Assembly (NCBI RefSeq): GCF_948948975.1
Contig: NZ_CARBVX010000001.1
Coordinates: forward strand, 62,001-126,000
Reading direction: 5' to 3'
Source of the DNA: an uncultured Lactobacillus sp.
GTDB taxonomy: Bacteria > Bacillota > Bacilli > Lactobacillales > Lactobacillaceae
DNA length: 64,000 bases
The position numbers and the translations under genes were made by a program. A model generated the notes under the pieces. The model was not told the origin of the DNA. It ran no database searches and was given only the letters and a program-made list of their open reading frames with translations. This document shows positions 26,911-36,051 of this stretch, one piece after another. Positions within the stretch are counted from its first letter, which is position 1, and the number at the start of each line of letters is the position of its first letter.

Positions 26911-28479
26911 TTATAATCTTGAAGTTAATTCAACATCAGGATACTTGTCTTTAAACCATCTTTCAGCAAATGCATTTTCAAATAAGAATAGTGGCTCATC
27001 ATCCCTATCCTTAACTAATAAGTTACGGGATGATGACATTTTAGGATCTAGTTGATCTGGTTTAATCCAACGAGCTACACGGTTTCCTAACGTATGGAGT
27101 TCAACTTCTGAATTGTATTCATTTTTCATTCTGAAAGAGAATACTTCAAATTGTAATTGACCAACTGCCCCCAAAATATAATCATCAGTTGAATAGCCAC
27201 GATAAAGTTGAATCGCACCTTCTTGAACTAATTGATTCATCCCTTTATGGAATGATTTTTGTTTCATAACGTTTTTAGCAGTTACTCGCATAAAAATTTC
27301 GGGGGTAAATTGTGGTAATTCCGGATAGACAATTTTCTTCTTCCCAGCATAAATTGAGTCACCAATCTGAAAATTACCCGTATCATACAAACCAACTATA
27401 TCTCCGGCTACTGCATCAGAAACTTGTACACGTTCGCTAGACATAAACTCAGTTGCATTATTTAATCTAACAGGCTTACCAGTTCGAGCTAAAGTTACAT
27501 CAATCCCCTTTTTGAATTCGCCGCTTCCAATTCTTACAAAAGCAATTCGATCACGGTGATTAGGATTCATGTTTGCTTGAATTTTAAAAACAAAACCAGA
27601 GAATTCTGGATCATCAGCAGCTAATTTCTCATCTTCATTAACCACATGTTCTTGAGGTGCAGGTGCTAAATTAACAAAACTATCCAAGAAAGTTTCTACC
27701 CCAAAGTTAGTTAAAGCCGATCCAAAGAAGACTGGTGTTTGATCTCCTCTTAAAATCTTATCTTTATCAAAAGTATTTCCGGCTTCTTTCAACAAGTCAA
27801 TATCATCTAAAGTTGATTGATATAGACTATCCTGGGCTAAAGCTTCATCTTCAGCTAATTTACCATTTTCATCTAATGGCAAATAACGATCATCATCATC
27901 TTTTCGATAGAGTTCAACTCGATTGTTCGCAATATCATATAATCCTTTTAATTGCTTTCCCATACCAATTGGCCAGTTCATTGCTACTCCTTCAATGCCT
28001 AGCAAATCTTCTAATTCAGCAATTAAGTCTAGTGGTTCACGTCCATCCCGATCTAATTTGTTCATGAAAGTAAAGATCGGAATACCTCTCTTCTTTACAA
28101 CTTTAAACAACTTTTTAGTTTGAGGTTCGATACCTTTAGCAGAATCAATAACCATTACTGCAGCGTCAACAGCCATTAAAGTCCGATAGGTATCTTCAGA
28201 GAAATCTTGGTGTCCAGGAGTATCTAGAATATTAATTCTCTTCCCCTGATATTCAAATTGCATAACTGAACTAGTAACTGAAATACCACGCTTCTTTTCA
28301 ATTGCCATCCAGTCACTAGTTGCATAGTGGCCACTTTTACGCGCTTTTACTGTACCTGCACTTCGAATTACTCCACCAAAAAGGAGCATTTGTTCAGTAA
28401 TTGTCGTCTTACCCGCATCAGGGTGAGAAATAATCGCAAATGTGCGTCTTTTTTTCACTTCATCCGTTAACTTTGTCAT
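26911..28479 (-). CDS. prfC: Peptide chain release factor 3
   Basis: A GTPase that recycles RF1/RF2 after termination. The protein has 522 residues. G1 reads [10 protein letters not shown]2 is in [12 protein letters not shown]3 is [12 protein letters not shown] and G4 is [10 protein letters not shown]. Domain II and the RF3 C-terminal domain ([12 protein letters not shown]) follow. It overlaps the CBS-domain gene upstream by one base, so the two are coupled. Confidence 0.96.
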   Translation of the reverse strand: MTKLTDEVKKRRTFAIISHPDAGKTTITEQMLLFGGVIRSAGTVKARKSGHYATSDWMAIEKKRGISVTSSVMQFEYQGKRINILDTPGHQDFSEDTYRTLMAVDAAVMVIDSAKGIEPQTKKLFKVVKKRGIPIFTFMNKLDRDGREPLDLIAELEDLLGIEGVAMNWPIGMGKQLKGLYDIANNRVELYRKDDDDRYLPLDENGKLAEDEALAQDSLYQSTLDDIDLLKEAGNTFDKDKILRGDQTPVFFGSALTNFGVETFLDSFVNLAPAPQEHVVNEDEKLAADDPEFSGFVFKIQANMNPNHRDRIAFVRIGSGEFKKGIDVTLARTGKPVRLNNATEFMSSERVQVSDAVAGDIVGLYDTGNFQIGDSIYAGKKKIVYPELPQFTPEIFMRVTAKNVMKQKSFHKGMNQLVQEGAIQLYRGYSTDDYILGAVGQLQFEVFSFRMKNEYNSEVELHTLGNRVARWIKPDQLDPKMSSSRNLLVKDRDDEPLFLFENAFAERWFKDKYPDVELTSRL

Positions 28480-29345
28480 TAATCTTTAGCTTCTTCCTTT
28501 TCTTGTTTTTCTGGAATTGTGAGCAGCAGTGTTAATAAACGAGAACCTTTCATTCGTCTCGTAGTTAAAACCATCCCGTTATCAAGCTTAACGCTCAACT
28601 TCTCTCCCTTAGCTGGAATTAGACCTAATTTAGTAATTACATATCCAGCAACAGTATCCACATTTTCCATTGCCAAATCAGTTCCAAATTCTTCATTGAA
28701 GTCCGCCAAAGGCATTTTTCCATAAATAACATACTCTCTTGGACCAATTTTTGAAAATAATACCTCAGCCTTATCAACTTCATCGTCAATATCGCCGACA
28801 ATTTCTTCAATTAAATCTTCAATTGTTGCAAGTCCAACAACACCGCCGTACTCATCAGTCAAAATAGCAAGCTGTCTTTGGGTCTCCTGCATCTCGACTA
28901 ACAATTCTCCTAATTCAATAGTTTCAGGTGCAAATAAAGGCTTAAACATAACCTGATCGTAGTCTAGCTTATCAAAACCAACTTTATGAGCTTTTCGTAA
29001 AACAGTTCTAATATGAATGACGCCGACAATCTTATCTTTATCACCATCATAAACAGGCACTCTTGAATAAGGCTCTTTTAAGATCTTATCTAAGTTTTCT
29101 TGAAAACTATCATTAATATCGACCATAAAGGCATCCGTTCGAGGCACCATTACTTCTCGTGCCATCTTTTCCTCAAATTCAAGAATACCTTCCATCATTG
29201 AATATTCGCGATCACTAATCTCTTTTTGCTCATGTAATTTATTTAAAATTTTATTTAACTTACGTTGGCCATCAATATCTTCATCGCCACGAAATTTAGC
29301 TCTTAATTTGCTAAATATATCCCCCGCACCGGGATCACTACTCAT
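28479..29345 (-). CDS. CBS-pair / CorC-HlyC transporter-associated protein
   Basis: The protein has 288 residues from the ATG at 29343-29345. It has a tandem CBS pair ([16 protein letters not shown] to [21 protein letters not shown]) and a C-terminal CorC_HlyC domain ([35 protein letters not shown]). It lacks the DUF21 membrane domain, so it is the soluble CorC/HlyX-like form, possibly linked to magnesium or cobalt efflux. An upstream in-frame ATG lacks a ribosome-binding site. Confidence 0.9.
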   Translation of the reverse strand: MSSDPGAGDIFSKLRAKFRGDEDIDGQRKLNKILNKLHEQKEISDREYSMMEGILEFEEKMAREVMVPRTDAFMVDINDSFQENLDKILKEPYSRVPVYDGDKDKIVGVIHIRTVLRKAHKVGFDKLDYDQVMFKPLFAPETIELGELLVEMQETQRQLAILTDEYGGVVGLATIEDLIEEIVGDIDDEVDKAEVLFSKIGPREYVIYGKMPLADFNEEFGTDLAMENVDTVAGYVITKLGLIPAKGEKLSVKLDNGMVLTTRRMKGSRLLTLLLTIPEKQEKEEAKD

Positions 29346-29459
29346 CTTTAAATTCTCTCTTTCTATTGCTGTATTAATGCCCATTTAATCACAATTATCG
29401 GTAATTATATCACATGCAAATATATGATAAAATAAGGAACAAGAAATGGGGTCTTATAG

Positions 29460-29921
29460 ATGAAAAAACCAAACATCTACTTAGTCTTTACTTTTTTACT
29501 ATTAATTCCGTATCTTTGCAGTTTAACTTTAATTGGTATCTGTTACAATGCTCTAGTCAGACACTCTAGTGATATTTTTAGAAGTTTTATCGGTGCCCTA
29601 GTTGGTACAATTATTATGTTTGCAATTAAGGCCACTATTCAACGTCCACTTGATTTAGTCTCTGATGAAGTACCAAATAACTTGTTTAAACAGATTTTAC
29701 GTTTTTATAGTATTCGTAGACGTAAATTTCTACTTATTTGTAATTGTTTAGTTGACTTTGCCCTCTGCTGGCTTGCCATGGACTTAGTAAGAAAATTCTT
29801 CTCACTATCTTTTATTATTGGCAATTCCGTTGGGATAGTCCTATTGATCATGCTAATTTCAACATGTATTGGCGCTTATATTGAATATGATAATCTTTCT
29901 ATTGACCCTAAACAGAAGTAA
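29460..29921 (+). CDS. Small integral membrane protein, unknown
   Basis: A 153-residue protein with about four hydrophobic segments, near residues 8-30, 43-58, 90-108 and 113-140. A basic stretch between segments two and three reads YSIRRRKF. GGGG stands about ten bases before the ATG. I recognise no family. It is divergent from the CBS-domain gene and convergent with the next gene; its terminator lies inside that neighbour's 3' end. Confidence 0.7.
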   Translation: MKKPNIYLVFTFLLLIPYLCSLTLIGICYNALVRHSSDIFRSFIGALVGTIIMFAIKATIQRPLDLVSDEVPNNLFKQILRFYSIRRRKFLLICNCLVDFALCWLAMDLVRKFFSLSFIIGNSVGIVLLIMLISTCIGAYIEYDNLSIDPKQK

Positions 29922-30419
29922 TTATTTTGAACTTTCTTCAGAACTGGCATCTAGATATAAAATCTGGGCCAGTTCTTTTGTTTCTAAGTTTAATTTAGCT
30001 AAAACATATGGTTTTTCACTATCGCCTAAATTTTCGTACATAGTAATGCCATCTTTTGATAATTTATCTAAAAAAGTAGGAATAACAAAATTTAAAGGTT
30101 GGCTAAAGAAAGCTAAATTACTATCTGGTGTATCAATTTCCGCAATTTCTGAAGCAGGTAATTCAAATTTATTTAATCCTGCAACAGGCATTTGTTTGTC
30201 ATCAGCCAAGATTCCATACCAAAACATAAAGTTTTCTGGTCCAAATACCACTAAACTTGCTCGTTCATTTTCATATCCATTGTCTTTGACAAACTTTTGG
30301 AATACAGGATCATTTTCCATTTCTTGGATAGCAGCTGTATATGTTTTATTTTCATCCATCTGATTTGGCATAAAAACCTTACCAATAAAGTTATGTGCCG
30401 AGTATTTTTCTTTCTTCAT
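29922..30419 (-). CDS. Unknown cytosolic protein
   Basis: The protein has 165 residues from the ATG at 30417-30419, which has an AGGGGAG site; a longer in-frame reading of 36 codons overlaps the ntdP-like gene in another frame and is less likely. The middle part ([40 protein letters not shown]) faintly recalls GyrI-like effector-binding domains, but this is weak. No membrane segment. It overlaps the preceding gene by 29 nt, so they are co-transcribed. Confidence 0.7.
   Translation of the reverse strand: MKKEKYSAHNFIGKVFMPNQMDENKTYTAAIQEMENDPVFQKFVKDNGYENERASLVVFGPENFMFWYGILADDKQMPVAGLNKFELPASEIAEIDTPDSNLAFFSQPLNFVIPTFLDKLSKDGITMYENLGDSEKPYVLAKLNLETKELAQILYLDASSEESSK
29940..29980 (+). terminator. 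Terminator of the small membrane protein gene
   Basis: AGAACTGGC and GCCAGTTCT arms with a longer AT-rich loop, then TTTTG on the plus strand. It lies within the 3' end of the convergent gene. Confidence 0.6.
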
Positions 30420-30981
30420 TTTCTCTCCCCTTAAAAAAGCTTCGATCCAAGTCAGGACGCAATTGGTTATAGCGTTCATACCAAATTTGTACAAACTTTT
30501 TAGCAAATGGCCCCTTCTTTTGATCAATCCAATCTAATAATTCAAAACTAGTACTACGCAAAATACTATCAATCTCTTCGCTATAATGCCAACGTTTTTT
30601 GTTCATCGCATACTCATCAGCATCTAGAAGTCTTTTTTCTCCATCTGGAAAAACTTTAATATCTAGATCATAGTCGATATATTTTAATGCTTCTCGGTCT
30701 AAAATAAATGGACTAGCTAAATTTGCATAGTATGCAACACCATCAGGCCTAAGCATTGCTATCACATTAAACCAAAGTTTACGATGAAAATAAACAATTG
30801 CTGGTTCACGACTAATCCACTTTCTACCATCTTCTTCGGTAATCAAAGTCCGATCATTAACGCCAATAATAATATTTTGTTCTGTTTTAACTACCATAGT
30901 GTCACGCCAATTTCGGTGTAGCGTACCATTATGTTTATAACTTTGTATTGCGATATAATCGCCTTCACGAGGCATCTCCAT
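30391..30981 (-). CDS. ntdP: Nucleoside tri-/diphosphate phosphatase (DUF402, NtdP-like)
   Basis: The protein has 196 residues. It matches the DUF402/YgaC family, whose S. aureus member hydrolyses nucleoside tri- and diphosphates. Conserved phrases: [45 protein letters not shown] and LLDADEY, with the aspartates and glutamates that bind metal. AGGAGG lies six bases before the ATG at 30979-30981. Confidence 0.88.
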   Translation of the reverse strand: MEMPREGDYIAIQSYKHNGTLHRNWRDTMVVKTEQNIIIGVNDRTLITEEDGRKWISREPAIVYFHRKLWFNVIAMLRPDGVAYYANLASPFILDREALKYIDYDLDIKVFPDGEKRLLDADEYAMNKKRWHYSEEIDSILRSTSFELLDWIDQKKGPFAKKFVQIWYERYNQLRPDLDRSFFKGRENEERKILGT

Positions 30982-31017
30982 GATATTCGCCTCCTAACTA
31001 AACATTATACCAGCAAA

Positions 31018-31833
31018 TTAATATTCATCTATTTCTTCTAAATTTACTACTTCACCACTTAAGAAACTATCAATTTCTCCACTCGAAAAGCCATGTTGAA
31101 ATAAGTATCTTTTAACTTTCTGTCGTCTCTTAAAGTTATCATCTCTTCGATACCGACGCCAAGCTTTGACTCCTTGTTTTCTCAATGCTTCTAGCTGATC
31201 TTCCTCTGTACTTTCTAAGTCTAAACTATCAACAACCAACTGTCCTAATTCTTGATTAAAGCCATGTGTCTGCAGCTTCTTTAGTGCCTTTTGTCTGATC
31301 TCTTTATACGACATTTTTCCTACTTGATGAGTAACTGAATGTACTAATCGAATGCCAGCTTCTGTCCATTCTCCATCTTCTACTTCATAAAGAGAATCCT
31401 GAATAATATCATTAGCTACACCTTTTTGTTTTAATTTACTACTAATCGATCTTGGCCCATCTTTTCCTACTCTAAGGTTATTCTGGATAAATAAGCGTGC
31501 AAAATTATTATCATCAAGATAATTTAATTCTACTAAGTTTTCTATAGCACTTTGACTAGCTTCTGGACTAATCCCCTGCTTATTTAAGTAAGTTAAGACT
31601 TCATATACACTACGCGGCTGATAGCTTAAATAAGACATAGCTAGCTGGAGCGCATGACTATCTGCTTCAGCCTTTTTTATTTTTTCAATATCTTCAAGGC
31701 TTAGTTCAGTTCCTTTTAACAGTCTTTTTTCAGCTAATGTTCTTTCACTGACACTGAAGGCATATTCATTATCAATAAAAATATTATAGCGGCCCTTCCG
31801 CTTTTGCGTACTAATCTTAGTAATAATTGGCAT
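31018..31833 (-). CDS. recX: Regulatory protein RecX
   Basis: RecX binds and restrains RecA filaments. The protein has 271 residues, longer than the ~150-residue proteobacterial form but normal for lactobacilli. The three-helix repeats are visible (AMSYLSYQPRSVYEVLTYL, LVELNYLDDNNFARLFIQN, LKQKGVANDIIQDSL). It is 30 kb from recA, so it is not in the same transcript. It is divergent from the RlmCD-like gene. Confidence 0.92.
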   Translation of the reverse strand: MPIITKISTQKRKGRYNIFIDNEYAFSVSERTLAEKRLLKGTELSLEDIEKIKKAEADSHALQLAMSYLSYQPRSVYEVLTYLNKQGISPEASQSAIENLVELNYLDDNNFARLFIQNNLRVGKDGPRSISSKLKQKGVANDIIQDSLYEVEDGEWTEAGIRLVHSVTHQVGKMSYKEIRQKALKKLQTHGFNQELGQLVVDSLDLESTEEDQLEALRKQGVKAWRRYRRDDNFKRRQKVKRYLFQHGFSSGEIDSFLSGEVVNLEEIDEY

Positions 31834-31961
31834 TATCGCACCTTCTTCATTTTTTTATTTCTTCTATATTATAATAAATTAAATACTTGTATCACTTGAA
31901 AATAACGCTTATGCTTATTGTGACACTTTTTTCATGAATCAATCGAAATGAGGGCCTTATT

Positions 31962-33341
31962 TTGACAAAATTTACTAAAAACAAACAAGAAAAAAATATT
32001 ATCATCACTATTAAACGCTTGGGTATTAATGGTGAAGGTATTGGATACTATAAAAAGAAAATTATTTTTATTCCTGGTGCACTTCCAAATGAGGTAGTTG
32101 TTGCTAAGATAGTTGATCGCCATCCACATTACCTGGAAGGTGAATTAGTAAGAATTAAAGAAAAATCTCCTGACAGAGTTACCTTTCCTAAAGGAGTTGA
32201 TCCTGCAGTTGGCGGGCTAGAACTCGCCCACCTTTCTTATCCAAAACAACTTGAATTTAAACAACATTTAATTCTAGAATCGCTTAGAAAATATCACCCA
32301 AGAGACTATATTAAATATAAAGTTAAAAAGACAATTCCTGCACCAAACGCTTGGAATTATCGAAATAAAGCTCAATATCAAATTGAATTTAATAAGGGAA
32401 AGAGTAAACTTGGTCTCTATGCTCCTAATTCCCGTCATCTTATTGACCTGCCAGATATGCCTACTCAAACCAACGAGACTCAAAAAGTAGAACGTGAAAT
32501 TAAGAAACTAATCGATAAACTTCACATCCGAATTGCCGACTTTAGACGTCATACCGATGGAATTAAAACCATTGCAGTTCGTCAAAGCAATGCTACTGGT
32601 GAAATTCAGGTAACTTTAATTACAATTGGTAAAAAAATTAAAGATCTCAAATTACTTGCTAGTCATATTATGAAACTTCCAAATGTAGTTTCTGTTTTCC
32701 AAAATGAAACTCAATGGCAAAATCCTCAAGTTTGGGGCAATAAAACCATTAAATTGTTCGGAAAGTCACATATTACAGAAGAAATACTAGGTAAAAAATT
32801 TAAGCTTTCACCACGCGCATTTTTCCAGCTTAACCCTGAACAAACTACTACTCTTTACTCAGAAGCCCTTAAATATCTTGACTTAACTCCTGATCAAACT
32901 TTGATCGATGCTTATGCGGGGGTTGGGACTTTGGGAATCTTGGCTAGCGATCAAGTAAGACAGGTTATTGGAATTGAATCTATTCCTGAAGCTGTAATCG
33001 ATGCTCAAGAAAACTGCCGCTTAAATCATGTAAGAAATGCGGAATACATTCAAGGAAATGTAGAAAAATTACTTCCAGAACTAAAAAATCAAGGTGTTCC
33101 AATTAATGCATTAATCGTCGACCCACCACGTACAGGATTAAGCAAAAAGCTAATTAAAACTCTACTTGAAGTAAAACCTGAAACCTTTGTTTACGTTTCT
33201 TGTAATCCAGCTACTCTTGCAAAAGATTTAGTTCTTTTAAGTGAAGCTTATGATGTCAGAGTTATTCAACCAGTTGATATGATGCCACAAACACCACGTT
33301 GGGAAGGCGTTACCAAACTAGTTTTAAGAAAAAACAAGTAA
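31962..33341 (+). CDS. 23S rRNA (uracil-C5)-methyltransferase, RlmCD/RumA type, without Fe-S cysteines
   Basis: The protein has 459 residues: an N-terminal TRAM domain (IKRLGINGEGIGYY), a central region, and a C-terminal SAM methyltransferase with DAYAGVGTLGI, DPPRTGLSKKLI and the catalytic cysteine in YVSCNPATLAKD. In RlmD the cluster-binding segment reads CGGCxLQHL; here it reads VGGLELAHL, so the iron-sulfur cysteines are gone. It starts at TTG (31962), with GAGGG about 8-10 nt upstream. It probably makes m5U747 and/or m5U1939. Confidence 0.9.
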   Translation: MTKFTKNKQEKNIIITIKRLGINGEGIGYYKKKIIFIPGALPNEVVVAKIVDRHPHYLEGELVRIKEKSPDRVTFPKGVDPAVGGLELAHLSYPKQLEFKQHLILESLRKYHPRDYIKYKVKKTIPAPNAWNYRNKAQYQIEFNKGKSKLGLYAPNSRHLIDLPDMPTQTNETQKVEREIKKLIDKLHIRIADFRRHTDGIKTIAVRQSNATGEIQVTLITIGKKIKDLKLLASHIMKLPNVVSVFQNETQWQNPQVWGNKTIKLFGKSHITEEILGKKFKLSPRAFFQLNPEQTTTLYSEALKYLDLTPDQTLIDAYAGVGTLGILASDQVRQVIGIESIPEAVIDAQENCRLNHVRNAEYIQGNVEKLLPELKNQGVPINALIVDPPRTGLSKKLIKTLLEVKPETFVYVSCNPATLAKDLVLLSEAYDVRVIQPVDMMPQTPRWEGVTKLVLRKNK

Positions 33342-33354
33342 TTATATTAATTCA

Positions 33355-33378
33355 AGCAGTCAAATGGCTGCTTTTTTT
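33355..33378 (+). terminator. Terminator after the RlmCD-like gene
   Basis: AGCAGTC and GGCTGCT arms (one G-U pair) with a 4-nt loop, followed by seven T. Confidence 0.75.
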
Positions 33379-33386
33379 GTACTTAT

Positions 33387-33425
33387 AAAAAAAGGTTGTA
33401 GACTGCCTGGTCTACAACCTTTTTT
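33387..33425. terminator. Terminator of the RNA candidate
   Basis: Perfect 14-bp or longer arms around a 6-nt loop, with A and T runs on the two sides; works on the minus strand and may also serve as a backup for the plus strand. Confidence 0.85.
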
Positions 33426-33616
33426 CAAGTGGATGAGGTAAATACTATCTAGCGCCATAACGTCAGTATCTGGGTTTGATATTATGACTTGATCAACATC
33501 ACTTGTTTGCATCTGTATTGAATAACGACTATTTGATCTTACTAAGAGAATCTTGTCTTTAAAACACTACAATCTGGAGATAAAAACTATTTACAAAATT
33601 ATTCTACCTCTCCACA
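33387..33616 (-). ncRNA. Candidate structured small RNA, about 230 nt, possibly 6S RNA
   Basis: A complete transcription unit with no convincing gene in it. It has its own promoter just past the mvaS stop and ends in a strong terminator (33387-33425, arms AAAAGGTTGTAGAC / GTCTACAACCTTTT). The 5' end (about 33599-33615, GTGGA then GAGGTAGA) can pair with the 3' part (about 33428-33444, TTTACCTC then TCCAC): 13 pairs with one bulge. Paired ends plus a large AT-rich interior recall 6S RNA, the polymerase-binding regulator; I could not confirm the family. A 49-codon open frame from an ATG within it has no ribosome-binding site and runs through the terminator. Confidence 0.6.
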
Positions 33617-33622
33617 CATCTT

Positions 33623-33650
33623 ATTATAACGACTATGTAAGCGAATACAA
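33623..33650 (-). promoter_or_regulatory. Promoter of the RNA candidate
   Basis: -35 TTGTAT (33645-33650) and a consensus -10 TATAAT (33623-33628), 16-nt spacer. The -35 box begins one base after the mvaS stop codon. Confidence 0.65.
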
Positions 33651-33651
33651 G

Positions 33652-34815
33652 TTATTTAACTTGATATTGGCGGATATCATTACGAACACCAGCAAAATAA
33701 TATCTACCAGTTTCTTCATCACTGATAAGCTCAACATTATTTTCTGGATCTTCCAAACCTGCAGAAAAGATTTCCTCATATTCGGCAACACTAAGCTTGC
33801 TTCGATTATCTAATAAAGCTTTATCTCCAACCTTATCAAGTTGTTTTTCATAGCCTTCAACTACATTTGCGGAATAAAATTCAGCCATTGCACCTGAACC
33901 ATAAGAAAACAGACCGACTAAGTCTCCAGCTTTTAACCTACCATTTTCAAGTAAACTAAGTAGACTCAAGTATAACGATCCAGTGTAAATATTACCTACA
34001 TTTGCATTCAATTCTTTAGCTGCAGTAAAGCTGCCCATTAAACGGGCATTTGTTTCTTCATCCGTTCCCTCAACAACTAATCTGTTTGCCTTTAATCCCA
34101 TCTTAGTAAAAGGTAAGTGGTAGACAATAGCAGCAAAATCTTTTGTTTCAAGATTCTTTTGTTCTTTGTAAGCAGAAAAAGTATGTTTGAAAAAGTCTAA
34201 GTAAACCTGGGTAGAATACTTTCCATCTACCTTAGCTGTTTTAGAATAGTTAGGCCGCCAGAAATCATTGATATCCTCACTATAAGCACTATGGCCCTCA
34301 TTTAATTCTAAAATTCTTGGATTACTAGAAATTAATAAACTAACACTTCCAGCTCCTTGAGTAACTTCACCAGCAGTATTAACCCCATAGCGAGCAATAT
34401 CACTGCCGATAACAATAGCAGTTTGATCAGGATGAAGTCGTACAAAATCTTGGGCAATCATTAAGCCAGCAGTTAAGCCAAAACATGCTTCCTTAACTTC
34501 AAAAGCTCTCACAGTAGGATCTAAACCTAATGCCGATTTTACAAATAAAGAACCAGATTTAGATTGATCCACACTACTTTCAGTACCAAAAATCAAAAGT
34601 CCTACTTTTGATTTATCAATCTTATCGCTATAGCGTAAAGTTGCATTAATTCCCATTGAAACTGCATCTTGAGTTTGATCGGCAACACTCATCTTTTTCT
34701 GTCCAATTCCAATTAAAAATTTATTTGGATCTTGATTCCTAGCATGTGCTAAATCCACCATATCCACATACTTATTTGGAGTAAAATATCCAATCTGATC
34801 AATTCCAACCTTCAT
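33652..34815 (-). CDS. mvaS: Hydroxymethylglutaryl-CoA synthase
   Basis: It condenses acetyl-CoA with acetoacetyl-CoA to HMG-CoA, step two of the mevalonate route to isoprenoids. The protein has 387 residues. The catalytic cysteine is C111 in VKEACFGLTAGL, the general base is E79 in GTESS, and the histidine lies in YHLPFTKMG. It follows mvaA without a gap and ends the mva operon; the RNA candidate starts right behind it. Confidence 0.96.
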   Translation of the reverse strand: MKVGIDQIGYFTPNKYVDMVDLAHARNQDPNKFLIGIGQKKMSVADQTQDAVSMGINATLRYSDKIDKSKVGLLIFGTESSVDQSKSGSLFVKSALGLDPTVRAFEVKEACFGLTAGLMIAQDFVRLHPDQTAIVIGSDIARYGVNTAGEVTQGAGSVSLLISSNPRILELNEGHSAYSEDINDFWRPNYSKTAKVDGKYSTQVYLDFFKHTFSAYKEQKNLETKDFAAIVYHLPFTKMGLKANRLVVEGTDEETNARLMGSFTAAKELNANVGNIYTGSLYLSLLSLLENGRLKAGDLVGLFSYGSGAMAEFYSANVVEGYEKQLDKVGDKALLDNRSKLSVAEYEEIFSAGLEDPENNVELISDEETGRYYFAGVRNDIRQYQVK

Positions 34816-36051
34816 CTACTTGTAATCCTTTCTTATTTCATTTAAAAATTCAAAAGCTGCTTCTTGAGTATATTTTTTACTTTCTTGCAATTTCTTTAAA
34901 ACCATTGCTTTTTCAGCTTCATTAGCTTTTAAGGTTGCTACCAAATTTCTCGCCTGCAATTTCATATGCCCGGCTTGAATTCCCTTGGTAGAAATTGCTA
35001 AAAGAGCTGAAAAGTTATTGGCTAATCCAGTTGTCGCAATAACTTGTGCTAGCTCTTTAGCAGAGATACTGCCTAAGAGACTAAAGCTTTGCTGAATGTC
35101 TCGACGAGCCTTAATTGAGCCACCTACTACACCTATGGCTAAGGGAACTGTTACCGTCCCCACTAACTTATCTTCTTCAATTTTCCACTTACTTAAAGAT
35201 GTATAGGTGTCATTTTTATTAGCCCAAACAGCGGTTGCTGCTTCAACTCCACGATAATCATTACCAGTTGCAACTAATACACTATCAATACCATTCATAA
35301 TTCCTTTATTATTAGTCACTGCCCGATAAATATCAGTTTGCCCTATTTTACTCAATAAGACTATCTTTTTGGCAACTTTCAATCCTCCTACGCTATCAAG
35401 CGAAAGACTTACTTTTGCACTAGTCAATTGAGTAGGATAATTAGACAAAATTGCGTACAGAGTTTGTTCAATATCTGACTGCTTCTCTAATTCATTTCCT
35501 AAAAATTCTAAAATAGCATTTGTTTTATTAGCTCCCATGGCTTCTGCTGGATCAACTAAAACTCTAAGAAAAACTAAATTTTCTTTTTGAGAAGCTTCAA
35601 TTTTACGAACTCCTCCGCCATGCTTGACTAAGCTGTCGAATTTTTTATTAGCTAATTTAATTAATTGAGGAAATTCAGTAGTAAACCTAGTTAAATCAAA
35701 ATTATCAGCTACCTCTAAAACAATTTGACCATATATTCCATTTCGTCTACTATCAGCTACCGCTCCACCATTTTGATTAAAAATTTTAGCTGCATGATTT
35801 GCGGCTGCAACAACTGATGGTTCTTCGACGGCCATTGGTACTTGATAATCTTTCCCGTTAACTATTAACTTGGGAAGCACACCCAGCGGAAGACGGACTT
35901 GACCAATTACATTTTCACTAAGTTGATTTAGTCTTTCTAAGGCTTCAGGATCAATTTCACTCAGCTTAATTCCCTTTTCTGTTAAAAAGGCTCTTCTTTC
36001 CTCTGGCAGCCATTGATAAAATTTCTTGTTAGATGATTCTTCTAATTTCAT
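34816..36051 (-). CDS. mvaA: Hydroxymethylglutaryl-CoA reductase, class II
   Basis: It reduces HMG-CoA to mevalonate. The protein has 411 residues from the ATG at 36049-36051 (MKLEESSNKKFYQ); an extension of 24 codons upstream would run through the thiolase gene in another frame. Class II signatures are VDPAEAMGANKTN, NDYRGVEA and AIGVVGGSIKA. It overlaps the thiolase by 23 nt and abuts mvaS, so the three are co-translated. Confidence 0.95.
   Translation of the reverse strand: MKLEESSNKKFYQWLPEERRAFLTEKGIKLSEIDPEALERLNQLSENVIGQVRLPLGVLPKLIVNGKDYQVPMAVEEPSVVAAANHAAKIFNQNGGAVADSRRNGIYGQIVLEVADNFDLTRFTTEFPQLIKLANKKFDSLVKHGGGVRKIEASQKENLVFLRVLVDPAEAMGANKTNAILEFLGNELEKQSDIEQTLYAILSNYPTQLTSAKVSLSLDSVGGLKVAKKIVLLSKIGQTDIYRAVTNNKGIMNGIDSVLVATGNDYRGVEAATAVWANKNDTYTSLSKWKIEEDKLVGTVTVPLAIGVVGGSIKARRDIQQSFSLLGSISAKELAQVIATTGLANNFSALLAISTKGIQAGHMKLQARNLVATLKANEAEKAMVLKKLQESKKYTQEAAFEFLNEIRKDYK

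Noticed and set aside
30420..30527. 36-codon N-terminal extension of the gene ending at 29922
   Set aside because: It lies inside the ntdP-like gene in another frame; the ATG at 30419 has AGGGGAG at good distance.
33411..33560. Open frame on the minus strand within the RNA candidate (49 codons from an ATG, more if no start is demanded)
   Set aside because: No ribosome-binding site before the ATG, the frame runs through the terminator stem, and the segment is better explained by the paired-end RNA. It could be the remnant of a gene.
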